A DNA stretch of 64,000 nucleotides from positions 1,886,901 through 1,950,900 of the forward strand of contig NC_134939.1 of NCBI RefSeq assembly GCF_051020765.1. Reading direction: 5' to 3'. This document shows, one piece after another, positions 30,413-40,690 of this stretch (positions are counted from its first letter, which is position 1; the number at the start of each line of letters is the position of its first letter). Source of the stretch: Lasioglossum baleicum. Its lineage: Eukaryota; Arthropoda; Insecta; Hymenoptera; Halictidae. A model generated the notes under the pieces. The model worked only from the letters and a program-made list of their open reading frames with translations, did no database searches and was not told the origin of the DNA. Both the position numbers and the translations under genes were made by a program.

Positions 30413-31136
30413 CAGTGCCGTAACGAGGGTATGAAGCGCCTGTGGCAAGTGTCTAACTTGCGCCTCCCAGTAACTCAATAATGACAAAAAAATAAAAAAT
30501 TTTAATGTAACAAGTGAAATTTTACTAAAAATGCAATATATTAAATACTATTAACATCATCAAAATGAGATGCCTGTATACACAATCATGTATTTGCCAA
30601 GGTATTTGTATGAATAAATAATCTATAACCTAAATAAGAACAAATTTTTATTCATATTCAATGACGACAAAATAAAAGAATTACAAAACATAGTTACTTA
30701 TATGTTAAAATAATATAATAAAAACATAAAACAGTTCAGCATATTTTATAAAGAAATTTTCTCGTTTTTTCATTTGCAAACATATCTATTATATCGTCAT
30801 AATTTAATGTTTTGGCAATATCTTTTTCAATTGATATTATAGACATGTTTGTTTATCGGTCTTGTCCAATAGAAGAACGAAGGTACGATTTTACAATTTT
30901 TAATTTGCTAAACGAACGTTTGCAAGATGCTGTTGTTACAGGCATTGTTACGAAAATCCTTAATTCTACATGGCTACATTTGGATACATGTTTTGTAATG
31001 ATAGTTCGTAATTTTTTTGCAAGATTTGAAAAGCGTCCAAGCGACCCTCAACCGGGTCGGTATTCTTTGTTTTGCGCCCTAAACCCAGTTGCGCCCGTGG
31101 CGGGCGCCTCTTTCGCCACGCCCTCGTTACGGCACT
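30413..31136 (-). mobile_element. Internally deleted hAT transposon
   Basis: The ends CAGTGCCGTAACGAGGG and CCCTCGTTACGGCACT are 16-17 bp inverted repeats of hAT type. Flanks CTGGTATG (30405-30412) and AGGGTATG (31137-31144) agree at six of eight positions, consistent with an aged 8-bp duplication. It holds the 3' part of a transposase on the minus strand. Confidence 0.8.
30736..31040 (-). pseudogene. hAT transposase dimerisation domain
   Basis: Minus strand: KLRTIITKHVSKCSHVELRI, then FVTMPVTTASCKRSFSKLKI, VKSYLRSSIGQDR, a stop, TNMSIISIEKDIAKTLNYDD, IIDMFANEKTRKFLYKIC and a terminal stop at 30736. PVTxASCxRSFSKLKxxKxYLRSSxxQxRL is the hAT C-terminal dimerisation motif of the ZMYM1/ZBED-like hAT group. 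The in-frame TAA sits where a Leu codon (TTA) would be expected. The N-terminal BED zinc finger and catalytic part are deleted. The domain normally mediates transposase oligomerisation. Confidence 0.88.
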
Positions 31137-31144
31137 AGGGTATG

Positions 31145-31590
31145 AAATAGTAAGATATGGAAATACGGAAGATAGAATGAGGGAATGACTCCGAGAGACG
31201 GCGTCTCTTGATGGAGTCCGAAATTGTACGAAATGGAATTGAATGAACGGAACACCACACCACACTGAGCTCCTTCGGTGCGAAGTGGGTTATTGGAGTG
31301 GGGATGAGTCGGAGTGCGAACGCATAGTGGAGTAGGGAACGCTGGCGCGCGGCGTGGGGATCGCTGAACGCGATGACGTACTACCGAGCGTCGCGCGGCG
31401 AGGTGTGACGGTTAATATTTAAATATTTTTTTCTCCTAGACGTACAGTGTTTTTTTTACAGTTTTTAAATATTGCATTGTCATCCAGTTCTGAGCTATGT
31501 TTGAAGTTTCAAGTCTCTAGTTCATCGGGAAGTGGTTTAAACTTCGATTACAAGATTTGACGCATACAACAACGACACGGCAAGCTAATA
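31145..31590. other. GC-richer unclassified DNA
   Basis: Bases 31180-31410 are unusually GC- and G-rich (GGCGCGCGGCG, GCGTCGCGCGGCG). I see no frame or repeat partner. A CpG-rich promoter-like segment is possible but unsupported. Confidence 0.3.
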
Positions 31591-31599
31591 TAAGCGTGG

Positions 31600-31870
31600 T
31601 AATAAAAAGCAACTTGCCCAAATCGATGTTTATCGAATGTATATTGCGTCCTAAATGTCCATGACATTCGAAAATGATGAATTTAAGGAGATTTATAAAT
31701 AAAAGCGTGTAGCACGCACGAAGATTACGTCAATATAGTTTAGCGCTCCACGCTTTTATTTATAGTCACTAATGCATAAAAAAATTATTTTCTCCGTTTT
31801 AGTGCATTTTAATATAAGCGTGGTTTTTAAAAAGTTTTTTTTTATATATTTTTATACTATAATGTTTGTT
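31600..31870. repeat. Short inverted repeats with AATATAAGCGTGG motifs
   Basis: TTTATAAATAAAAGCGTG (31690) pairs with CACGCTTTTATTTATAG (31749). TAATATAAGCGTGG occurs at about 31588 and 31811, and AATATAAGCGGGG at 30313. These are related to the 32040 palindrome. Confidence 0.5.
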
Positions 31871-32039
31871 TACCAAGCGAAACAATCGTTACACCAAGAT
31901 TCTCCGTCGAAACTTTAATCTTTGACATTTTAACACGGTGCGGCGTTTGTTTTCGATATGACGCGGTCGCAATACCGTCTGAAATTTACTACATGTCTCT
32001 GCTATAATCTCATCAAAATGTTTAATATCGATTCTAAAA

Positions 32040-32775
32040 TTTCACACAAACAAGACTAAAAAGCAGAAAATAATTATTTAAATAAAAATAAATTTTTTAA
32101 AAATACTACGTTTTTAAAACGGACTAAAAAGTATAAAATAAATTTTTAGAAAACACCACGTTTAGAAAACGGACTAAAAAGTATTAATTAATTTAACTAA
32201 AAGTAGATTTTTAAAAAATATCATGTTTAAAAAACGGACTAAAAAATATTAAATAATTTTTCCTAGCCCCATACAGGATCCTAACCCCATACAGATTCCT
32301 AACACCATACAGATACTCCTACAAATTTTGGATTGTGAATTTTGAATAGCTATGAAAATACTTGTAAGATTTAAAACTAAAAACGTGGGGCGCAAGATAA
32401 TACATAGTAAGGAGTGTAGAGAGTAGCTGCCGTTGAAAAAACTCACACAACAGTTCATATCATTTGCAGTGCAATAATATTGTTAGTGACTTAGGTGAAC
32501 TATTCATGCATCAATTATCTATTGCATGCGCTCCACGTTTTTCGATTTAAATCGTACAGGTATTTTCATAGCTATTCAAAATTCACAATCACAAATTTTT
32601 AGGACTACATATCCGTATGGGGTTAGGAATCTCTATGGGGCTATGAAGAATTATTTTATACTTTTTAGTCCGTTTTTTAAACGTGGTGTTTTTAAAAAAT
32701 TTATTTTATACTTTTTAGTCCGTTTTAAAAACGTGGTATTTTTAAAAAATTTATTTTTATTTAAATAATTTCTTC
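32040..32775. repeat. Palindrome with tandem repeats in both arms
   Basis: The left arm has three to four ~65 bp units of AAACGGACTAAAAAGTAT with AAATTTTTAAAAAACACCACG. The right arm has two inverted units (TACTTTTTAGTCCGTTTT, AAACGTGGTGTTTTTAAAAA). Inside, CCCCATACAGGATCCTAACC pairs with GGGGTTAGG...GGGGCT, and TTTTGAATAGCTATGAAAAT pairs with 32560-32585. The centre is near 32440. Confidence 0.85.
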
Positions 32776-32779
32776 CAAT

Positions 32780-33116
32780 GAACATACTTCTCAGAATTAT
32801 GAATTTACATTCTCTTATAATACATTGCACATTACGTATCTTATTGTTAGTATTTACTCCAGCTTCTGCTGCAATGTCTCGCAGTAGCAGCAGAATTTGA
32901 TGCAGTTCTTAAAATTGCACGCCGTTGACGATCAATTGTTACTCTTGGACGACCTTTGCTCTTTTTTTCCATATTCGTCTACATTTTTTAAGAATTTGTA
33001 AATAACTTTGCGACTACGATCCAACAGTTTCGCAATTTTAGCAATGGAACAATTTTTTTAGACAAATTTTGAATTGTTAATATTTCTGGGCCAGTCAATC
33101 TTTTACCGCGACCCAT
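32780..33116 (-). pseudogene. Tc3-like transposase N-terminal domain, frameshifted
   Basis: From an ATG at 33116 the minus strand reads MGRGKRLTGPEILTIQNLSK, then in a second frame CSIAKIAKLLDRSRKVIYKF and LKNVDEYGKK. In a third it reads KSKGRPRVTIDRQRRAILRT, ASNSAATARDIAAEAGVNTN, and NKIRNVQCIIRECKF. This is the bipartite HTH of Tc3-type transposases, including the RPR linker and the xxRASNSxxTARDI motif, which binds the terminal repeats. A terminal-repeat-like GTGCTATCATTTTGACA lies at 33225-33243, in the expected place upstream. The catalytic part is missing downstream. Confidence 0.85.
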
Positions 33117-33640
33117 TGTTGAAAATTTCACAATATTTCAATTCCAGAACGCGCATAATATTAAATACTTGTCGACCTGACCATTTTGACGTCTTGACGC
33201 TAACTGGAAACATACTTTGAATTTGTGCTATCATTTTGACACAGCAGTCGAAACTACTGTTTATGTTTTCGACTTAACCGTAAACCTATAGATGGAAAAC
33301 AAGCATTCATCCTGCACAAATACAACCTATTACTAACTGTGCAGTGATATATAATACGAGAACTGTAGTTATTCAACTATATTTGCGAAAATTTACAAAA
33401 TTACAGGGTGATAAAAGAACTGTCTGTAGTACTCTACTCGTAGTGGTATGTATAAAGTGTGTCTGAAATCATATCTCTAAAAACTTGTTATATTTTACTC
33501 CCCTTCAATTTAGAAATATCGGTTTCGTAACGATTCAATTAGTCTGTTTTAGTTCGACATACTATTCTTTAAATTTATAACATTTTTTAAAAGTTTTAAT
33601 TGGCTTGTATTTACAACCGAAATATTTACTTAAGGTTTTC
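33117..33640. other. Tc3-like end and unclassified AT-rich DNA
   Basis: The Tc3-like end near 33225-33250 belongs to the preceding pseudogene. ACAGGGTGATAAAAGAACTG at 33404 is an isolated MITE-like end. Confidence 0.4.
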
Positions 33641-33897
33641 AGCAACAGGTGGAGGAAGGTTGAAACAGTTATTTTACATGACAAGGTGAAAGGAAAGTGA
33701 CAATAATGAAATTGTCTCCGAGGCTTCGTGAATTAAAAATAACACGCAAATTAACAGTGAGGTGTGAATGCTATTTAAAAACTAGAAATCCTCACACAGC
33801 TCATCATTTATGGAACGAAATAGAAATGTCTCCAAAGTCACTATTCAAAATCAATAAAGGTCAAAAACTGCGTTTGCAGTATGGTTTAGAGTGTTAA
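33640..33897 (+). pseudogene. Possible Tc1-like transposase DNA-binding fragment
   Basis: The frame from 33697 reads MTIMKLSPRLRELKITRKLT and later ECYLKTRNPH...INKGQKLRLQYGLEC. The order (basic stretch, ELK, then YLKxxNxH and KINKxQKLRLQYxxE) resembles the second HTH and following KRLxFAKEH box of Tc1 transposases, with a poorly matching middle that suggests frame changes. No catalytic residues are present. The assignment is tentative. Confidence 0.35.
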
Positions 33898-33972
33898 GAA
33901 GTTTATTCTTTGATAAGGATTCTCGTAGAAAACGTACTGCATGTTCCTTGTATTGGGTGACGTAGATACATA

Positions 33973-34200
33973 CAGTGACTTCCATTAATATTCGACCACT
34001 CTTAAATAAACGATAACTGTTTACTTTATTTTTTACATACTTTTAACTTGAACTTTATTAAGAAGTTAGAGAAATTAGTTTACTACATGAAGTGAACAAA
34101 AATTATTTCAAAAATGCCAATTGCTAAAAGTTGCATTTTAACTTTATTATGTGAGCCCATATTGAAAATTTAAAACATGTTTCGTAGATCGGACTTTTGA
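33973..34200. mobile_element. Truncated TA MITE (CAGTGACTTCCATTAATATT)
   Basis: The TA-flanked end CAGTGACTTCCATTAATATT and the inner AGAAGTTAGAGAAATTAGTT, AAAGTTGCATTTTAAC match the 41599-42014 and 47067-47705 family. It stops near 34200. Confidence 0.65.
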
Positions 34201-35612
34201 AAGTAGCGTTACTATTACTGTGTAATTGTTTTTGTGAATTAACAAATGTTTAACGGTGTTATTATGCATGCAGAATACATAAAATGTGAAGACTTTAATT
34301 TTTCATTAGTTTTTCGCGAGGAAAACGTTGAAAAAAGCGGTTTTTTATGACGGCACACCTCACCAAAATATCTGAAAAACTTCATGAACAATACTTGTAT
34401 CTATACACTGCTACACAGTGTGGTGGTAAAAATATAAATGATATCGCTCTTAACACTCGATGCAACAAGACACTTCAAGGGCACTTTAGACTATCTTATC
34501 CTGCTATACCTTTCTTTCCTTTTGGAGAATTTTTTGCAGTTTTCAAATAGAAATGAAAAATCAAAAGTACTCATGTCGGGCAATTTCGTAATTAAAGATA
34601 ACGGTTCTATAGAAAATTGTGAGGGTAAAAGAAAAACCAATTGTCTATTATAGATACTCATTAAAGAATATCAAAAACAAATCCATATAACACTTTCATG
34701 TGGGATATGCCAAAGTTTGTAACAATTTCTTCATCTATTTCATAGAAGATTTAACTTGTTGTGATAATTTTGTTTTTAACCCCTCTCCCTACGATTTATT
34801 TTATAGTTTCAGTGATTAGAACTTTCTTTGTAGTTCGTAATTTCATAAAAAAGGAGAAAATTTATATCTATTGTATGCCTACATGTTCTTCGATAATTCC
34901 TCATTAACAAACCAAAATATAATAGAATTTCATCTCGGTTTAAAGGAGATTAATAACATACATATTTATTAGACTCTGTTCAAAATCTGCATCACGAGTC
35001 TGACACGATATTGTAACGCAAGGGGTTATTATTATGAAAAAACGTTTGTAATGTTGAAGGAGACAAACAAACTGTTACTTTATAAACTTTATCTTCAAGT
35101 GAAAGAACCATATGTCAATATTTTGGTAGAAATAGTATTAAAATAACACTTTCTTTTCTGTTATTTCAGTAAAATAATTACATTTCTTTGGAGTAAGCTC
35201 TACTGTAAATCTACGAATCTATTTATAGGTACATATTTTTGTTAGAATAACTGATAGAAATATATCTTTAATTTCGGGTATGAAATACCCTTTTCCACAT
35301 CACAGCAGCGTGGGATCGCATCGGTAAGTTACACGTCAATCCCTTCCTAACAAAGGTTTATCGTTACGGTAAGTGAGGAATGCGAGCAGACTCTGCGTCT
35401 GTGCAGATAAACAAAACATCAGTGTTCTAAATTCTAAGCACGACGCAGATCCAGCGCGGCCCCTCGAGCTATTGGCTCTGTTCGACTAATCCGATACTGT
35501 TTCTTAAAACAGTCATCACGTGCATTTGCGTACTGATCCGACTCATCGAACGTGCCACAGACTTCTGATTATCATCTACTCTTGCTTCCTACCGAATTCA
35601 GTTCATGGTAGT
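34201..35612. other. No assigned gene
   Basis: 34201-35280 is AT-rich. Overlapping frames at 34347-34653 (plus) have no domain. 35290-35610 is GC-richer and unique. Confidence 0.4.
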
Positions 35613-35616
35613 TTAA

Positions 35617-35820
35617 CCTTCGCGAGGTAATGTGGGGTCTCAGAGACACCAGCTTCAGATTTTTGAAAAGAATTTTTATATGAATAAAATTAAATCAGTT
35701 TCTGTACTTTTTATCCTCTGTTATTCTTTATCCCAAAATGAAATTCATTTGTCGGGGGGGGGGGGGGTCTAAAAGACCCCACCTTACTTTTATGTGTTAT
35801 TAGACCTTACCTTGAGAGGA
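35617..35820. mobile_element. TTAA MITE with a G14 homopolymer
   Basis: Flanked by TTAA at 35613-35616 and 35821-35824. Ends CCTTCGCGAGG and CCTTGAGAGGA are imperfect inverted repeats, and GTGGGGTCTC near the left pairs with GACCCCAC at about 35776. A run of 14 G lies at 35754-35767. This is a piggyBac-like nonautonomous element. Confidence 0.72.
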
Positions 35821-35824
35821 TTAA

Positions 35825-36265
35825 CGTAACTGTACCACGATCGGTCAAATCAACGGTTTCAAAAATGGTTCCATTAGAAATTATTAGGTAAGTTTCTTCC
35901 TTCAAGCACATATTGTTATAAAAATTGCGGGAAATCGAAATGCTGGTCTTGTGTAATTTGTATAAAACAACATAGATAGGCCGGTCATATTTTGTGCACA
36001 GTACGACTTTTGTTAATGAATGTTTGTCTACGCACGTGGGATTCTTTCGAAAATCACTCGCAGTATTCGCTTACAGGCTTCTAATATACACATAAATATG
36101 TATTCTTGTGCATGTATACTACATTACTAGTCAACGAATTTTATGCATTTATGACAAAAACAAGTACTAAGTTAAAACGGAAATAACATTACATGAATTT
36201 TAAAATATACATAGTTAACTATAAACCATATTAATCATATTGAGAAAGAATATAAATCTCTATTT
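35825..36265. other. No assigned gene
   Basis: AT-rich. ATTTTATGCATTTATGACAA at 36140 resembles a CGGATCTTTATGCA-family MITE interior. Confidence 0.4.
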
Positions 36266-36269
36266 CACT

Positions 36270-36690
36270 CTAAAATCCGCTGTCTATATACATTACAATC
36301 CTTTTATAATCTATTTAATACATTTACAACAACAAAGCTGGTAAATATATAATTATGTTCTTTTATTGTTAAGCAAACTGAAGAAAATAATATTTTTATT
36401 TTGCATAAAGATCCGCTGTCTATATACATTACAATCCTTTTATAATCTATTTAGTTAATTTAATACATTTTCAAAAACGAAGCTGGTAAATAAATAATTA
36501 TATTCTTTTATTGTTAAGCAAACTGAAGAAAATAATATTTTTATTTTGCATGAAGATCCGCTGTCTATATACATTACAATCCTTTTATAATCTATTTAGT
36601 TAATTTAGTACATTTTCAAAAACGAAACTGGTAAATAGATAATTATATTCTTTTATTGTTAAGCAAACTGAAGAAAATAATATGACAGAA
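36270..36690 (+). repeat. Three tandem units of ~142 bp derived from a MITE
   Basis: ATCCGCTGTCTATATACATT recurs at about 36276, 36411 and 36556, each followed by CCTTTTATAATCTATTTA and AAGCAAACTGAAGAAAATAA. Units 1 and 2 end with TTTTTATTTTGCAT(A/G)AAG. The junction sequence is the CGGATCTTTATGCA-type MITE end. Confidence 0.92.
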
Positions 36691-37149
36691 ATAAGATTAA
36701 AAGTCGGTAGATAAAGTCAGTTTTTTTGTTTAAAAGTAAATATTATAGGAATAATGTGTTACACAAAATATTCTCTCCATAATGAAAATACCTCCCACAA
36801 CTCCTTTCGGTTTGATTGTAAAACTGGATAAAAGTCAATCGTTTATGTAAATTGTTTGAAGGAAAATCGTAGTTTATATTGCTTGAAACATACAGAAAAT
36901 CAGTAGTACTTTTAGTAAGAAGAAAAGTATTCATCAAGTTTTTATTCCTTGTTAAGAACTAAGATTTGGAGAAAAATAATTACAAAAATGATATGCAAAA
37001 ATGTTCGTCGAATATTTAAATGCGCACGCTGTTCATGGTTGGAACGTGCATAAGCTCAGCCGTAGTAGGGTAAGTAATTGATGTAATTATGAATCTGCAT
37101 AGGTGTATGTTTACCTTAACAGGTTGAATGCGAGGTCGATACACATGTA
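36691..37149. other. No assigned gene
   Basis: AT-rich. A 64-codon minus frame at 36743-36937 has no known motif. Confidence 0.4.
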
Positions 37150-37677
37150 CACTACCGGTTAAAAGTTTGGAATCACTTGCTGATTTTTGTAAAAATCGAA
37201 TGTATCGATAAATTTTGAAATGATACACCATTATAATATCAAATAGTAACTAGTTGAGTAATATTTCTAAACAGATTTCGGCATTTTCTTATGTCTATAA
37301 TGCTCTTGTATACGTAGTTTACACAACCAGTGTAAGACGATGTTCGGAATGCACTTTTCTAATGGGACATCTTTGGCAACTTCTACAAGAAGCATGGAAA
37401 AATATAAAATTGGAAACATTCGAAAAAATAATTGCCAGGATGCCCTGAATATGTCAGGCTGTTACTAAAAATAAATGCGGTTTTTAAATGAAAGAGCAAT
37501 CCGAAGAAAAATACGCATTCCTTGATCAATAAAAATAATACAAAATGTAAAACATACTGCTCGTAAGTTCTTTGACAAGTTAATCTTCCTTAGTTGTCCC
37601 GAAGGCATTCAGTTCTTCTTATAAACCTTCTGTCTCTCTGAATTTATGCCGTGATTTCAAACTTTTGGCAGGTAGGG
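37150..37677 (+). mobile_element. Internally deleted Tc1-like transposon
   Basis: CACTACCGGTTAAAAGTTTG and the inverse of CAAACTTTTGGCAGGTAGGG are flanked by TA (37148-37149 and 37678-37679). The 528 bp unit retains only the last part of the transposase. Confidence 0.85.
37362..37493 (+). pseudogene. Tc1-like transposase C-terminus
   Basis: The plus strand reads MGHLWQLLQEAWKNIKLETF, then EKIIARMP, a stop, ICQAVTKNKCGF and a stop. This matches the Tc1 C-terminal pattern NLWxxLQEAWxNIxxETLxKLVxxMPRxCQAVIKxKGGxxxY. The first TGA replaces an Arg codon, and the terminal GGFFDEY has been lost. Upstream catalytic motifs are deleted; only about 40 codons remain between the two terminal repeats. Confidence 0.85.
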
Positions 37678-37679
37678 TA

Positions 37680-38318
37680 CGTATCACATATCAGGTGTTT
37701 TTAACTGACGAAGTCGAAACATATATCGATACTTTACTAAATTACTTTTGAATAAATTAGTAATCTAATTGTAAGTACTACGTCCGTTTACGTACTAATT
37801 CTAAGCATTGAAAATAGAGCAAAACTATGCAAAAAATTTACATCGTTTGGATTAGTTATCATTCGTTTGCTCTGACCGCGTTAACTAAATGAAATCTTAA
37901 GGAGTTTTTTATGTTTCAACACGATAAGGGCCCGCCGCACCGCGTAAAAGAAGGAATTATTACTATACGGGATCAGCCGTTTGATTGGCACAGATTTCAC
38001 TACTATACACTGCATACTGTATAGGATACAGTTGAAGTTACACGATTTGAACTTTTTTGGGAAGCTAGAGCAATTGATTGCAATTGATCGGAATTGTCTT
38101 TTCTAATTATCAGCATTTAAAAACATATAACTATTTAAGAATAGCTTGTCGGCTATCATTAACTATAACAATATCCATGAAAAATAATGTGCCGAATTCA
38201 CAGCAATCTTCGAATGAAACTACTATTTCTGAATTATATTTGTAAAACGTACTACTACAGATAAGGTAATTTAAATTTTTAGTTGTGAAGTTAAAAATAA
38301 ATTTGGGTCTAGCAGACT
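37680..38318. other. No assigned gene
   Basis: AT-rich, no repeats recognised. Confidence 0.4.
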
Positions 38319-38796
38319 AAGATTGGTCCAGCGGCTCCACCCACAATTTTTATTGATATTGTGTGGAAAACAATGGTTTTAGGTTGAAAGATAACCACCT
38401 AAAATTTTAAGTAGCTAACTCTTCGTATAAGGATGATATGAGGGTAAATACCCTTAACTGTATCATTTTTTTTCTTGGTTGATAATTAAGATATTCAGAT
38501 TAAAAAAAAAACGAAAATACTCGAACTTACCTCCTTCATATCATACATTTTTTTCACTATCTATGTAATATAGCCCAATTATTTTATGCAAGCAATGAAC
38601 TTTAATCAATAAAATATTTTTCACTTTGTTCGATGATCTTTTGCCATCTTTCTGGCATCTTTCTGGGTTATGCCAAGTTATAGTGAAAACTAGGAGTGCG
38701 CGGGTTCCCGAAATTTACGGGAACCCGACAGTCGAGTCGAGCCGGAGAAAGTCGAGCAAGCTCGACCGAGTACTCTAAACATCTGAATGTTCGAGT

Positions 38797-38880
38797 AGCT
38801 TGATCGCATCGAGTAGCTTGATCGCATCGGGTAGCTTGATCGCATCGGGTAGCTTGATCGCATCGGGTAGCTTGATCGTC
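38797..38880. repeat. 18-bp tandem array (GTAGCTTGATCGCATCGG x5)
   Basis: Five near-perfect units. The minus strand reads a DQATRC hexapeptide repeat, a by-product of the 18-bp period. An inverted CGGGTTCCCG/CGGGAACCCG lies just upstream at about 38700-38727. Confidence 0.92.
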
Positions 38881-39032
38881 ACGGATAGCCGGAGATATTC
38901 GGATTACATTATTACATAGATTAGCCAAACTCGGACGCGATCTTTTTATACTCGTGATTAAACATACGATTCGTAATTCGCACTAATGCGGTCCTGAATT
39001 ATGTACTCAGTTTTATAAGACGAAATATACAA

Positions 39033-39036
<4 letters not shown>

Positions 39037-39084
<48 letters not shown>

Positions 39085-39092
39085 ATATATAT
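39037..39092. repeat. (TA)n microsatellite
   Basis: About 20 uninterrupted TA units, then TGTATATATAT. Confidence 0.9.
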
Positions 39093-39179
39093 ATTTCGGT
39101 TGTGGATTTCGGTTTCGGCTATGATTCTGATGATTTCGATGATTTTTTATAATGTTATACAAATCAACATTTTGAACAA

Positions 39180-39540
39180 ATAATTACAAAAATTTGTATT
39201 ATTATGTATTATTAAACTATTATCTATTATTATTCTTTACTTGAACAATTTTTTAAATAAGTAATCTTTTATAATATTTACAATTTTATTTATATAATCA
39301 TTATTTAAATACGTATTTATTATTTAAACAATTATTTAAATAAATTTTTATGCTGCAAAATATAATGTATACAAATCCGTTTGTATACTTATTATTTATA
39401 TAGCTATTTATTATTATTTATTTAAACAATTTTTAAATAAATAAATTTTTATAATGTATAGAAACTTGTTTATTTTACATTATTTGAATTATTGTTTCAA
39501 TAAGAATTTATTGTCAAAACGATTATTTAAATAAATAAGT
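39180..39540. other. Very AT-rich, ATTTAAATAAAT-like repeats
   Basis: Repeated variants of ATTATTTAAATAAAT and TTTTATAATGTATA. Probably degenerate satellite-like DNA. Confidence 0.5.
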
Positions 39541-39576
39541 ATCTGTAATATATATATATGTATATATATGTATATA

Positions 39577-39932
39577 CAGGGTGTCCCAAAATTCGTGAAA
39601 ATCCCGAAAGGGGGTGGTTCCTGGGACCATTTCAAGCGACATTTTCTTTTGCAAAAATGTTATCCGCGGCTTTGTTTAGGAGTTATTAACGAAAAACACG
39701 GACCAATCAGAGCGCGATCTAGACGCGAGTTGCCATAGTCGGCGCGGCGCGCCAACTGTCTATTGGCCGACTGTGGCAACTCGCGTCTAGATCGCGCTCT
39801 GATTGGTCCGTGTTTTTCGTTAATAACTCCTAAACAAAGCCGCAGTTGACTTTGGTGCAAAGGAAAATGTCTCTTACAATGGTCTCAGGAACCACCCTCT
39901 TTCGGGATTTTCACGAATTTTGGGACACCCTG
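39577..39932. mobile_element. 356 bp hairpin MITE, TACAGGGTGTCCC ends
   Basis: CAGGGTGTCCCAAAATTCGT and its inverse bound a near-perfect stem that includes CGGACCAATCAGAGCGCGAT. The centre is near 39755. TA flanks. The 30057-30275 fragment is its right half. Confidence 0.93.
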
Positions 39933-39939
39933 TATAAGG

Positions 39940-40330
39940 GCTTGGATCCCTCCTATTAGTTGGGTTGATTCAAGTGAACACGCGCAGTACGTATCGTTCC
40001 ACGTCGAAACTCACGTCAAGCAAGATTGGGTGCTAAAGTCTTTGTCGAGCACTCTGTGGTAGATCGCCCCCGCATTTCTCGGTGCGTGAAAACTGCGAGC
40101 GTTTAGTCCGCGAGTCCGCGACACTTTACACTGAATATTTGTATCCTCAATTATTATCAACAATATATTACTTGTATTAATCTATTCGAAGTTCATTTCC
40201 ATTAGGCATATTCCTTTTCGATCTTCCAGTAGCTAGTATTCTATGACGATACACCTTTGCCGCTCGAGGTGTATCTATTTCAATCAATAAGTTACGAGAC
40301 AGCGGAACCACGACCTTATCCTTTATAGTG
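39940..40330 (+). other. Possible LTR-like 3' end and primer-binding-like site
   Basis: A GC-richer stretch (39950-40130), then an A/T-rich run, ends in CTTTATAGTGGCGACCCGG. TGGCGACC resembles the tRNA-primer site that follows some Ty3/gypsy LTRs. No LTR pair, gag or pol is visible, so this is only a suggestion. Confidence 0.2.
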
Positions 40331-40331
40331 G

Positions 40332-40690
40332 CGACCCGGTAGTGAGATAGACATCGACTAGTCCACTCCCTTGTTCCCTCGAGGCGACCCGGCGGTGAAA
40401 TAGACATCGGCTAGTCCTTGTGTACCCCTACAGTGGCGACCCGGTGGTGAAATAGACATCGGCTAGTCCACTTTTCCATATTCCACACACGAGGCGACCC
40501 GGTGGTGAGATAGACACCGGCTAGTCCTACGTGTACCTTTATAGTGGCGACCCGGTGGTGAGATAGACACCGGCTAGTCCTACGTGTACCTTTATAGTGG
40601 CGACCCGGTGGTGAGATAGACACCGGCTAGTCCACTCCCTTGTTCCACACGAGGCGATCCAGTGGTGAAATAGACATTGGCTAGTCCTAC
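40332..40690 (+). repeat. Seven-unit ~53-bp tandem array
   Basis: GCGACCCGGTGGTGAGATAG-type starts occur at about 40332, 40384, 40435, 40493, 40547, 40600 and 40654 (50-58 bp apart). Each is followed by ACACCGGCTAGTCC. Two linker types alternate irregularly: TACGTGTACCTTTATAGTG and CACTCCCTTGTTCC(ACAC)GAG. The open frames here are by-products. Confidence 0.92.

Noticed and set aside
38668..38928. 86-codon minus frame with DQATRC hexapeptide repeats
   Set aside because: The peptide repeat follows from an 18-bp DNA tandem array; no other coding evidence.
39940..40330. Complete LTR retrotransposon
   Set aside because: No second LTR, gag or pol reading is visible; only a primer-site-like motif.
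40177..40623. Two minus-strand frames with repeated SRCLSHHRVAT segments
   Set aside because: They are translations of the ~53-bp tandem array and its flank.
40332..40690. CRISPR-like array of regular repeats
   Set aside because: Units are contiguous tandem repeats with only two recurring linkers, not unique spacers, and the genome is eukaryotic.
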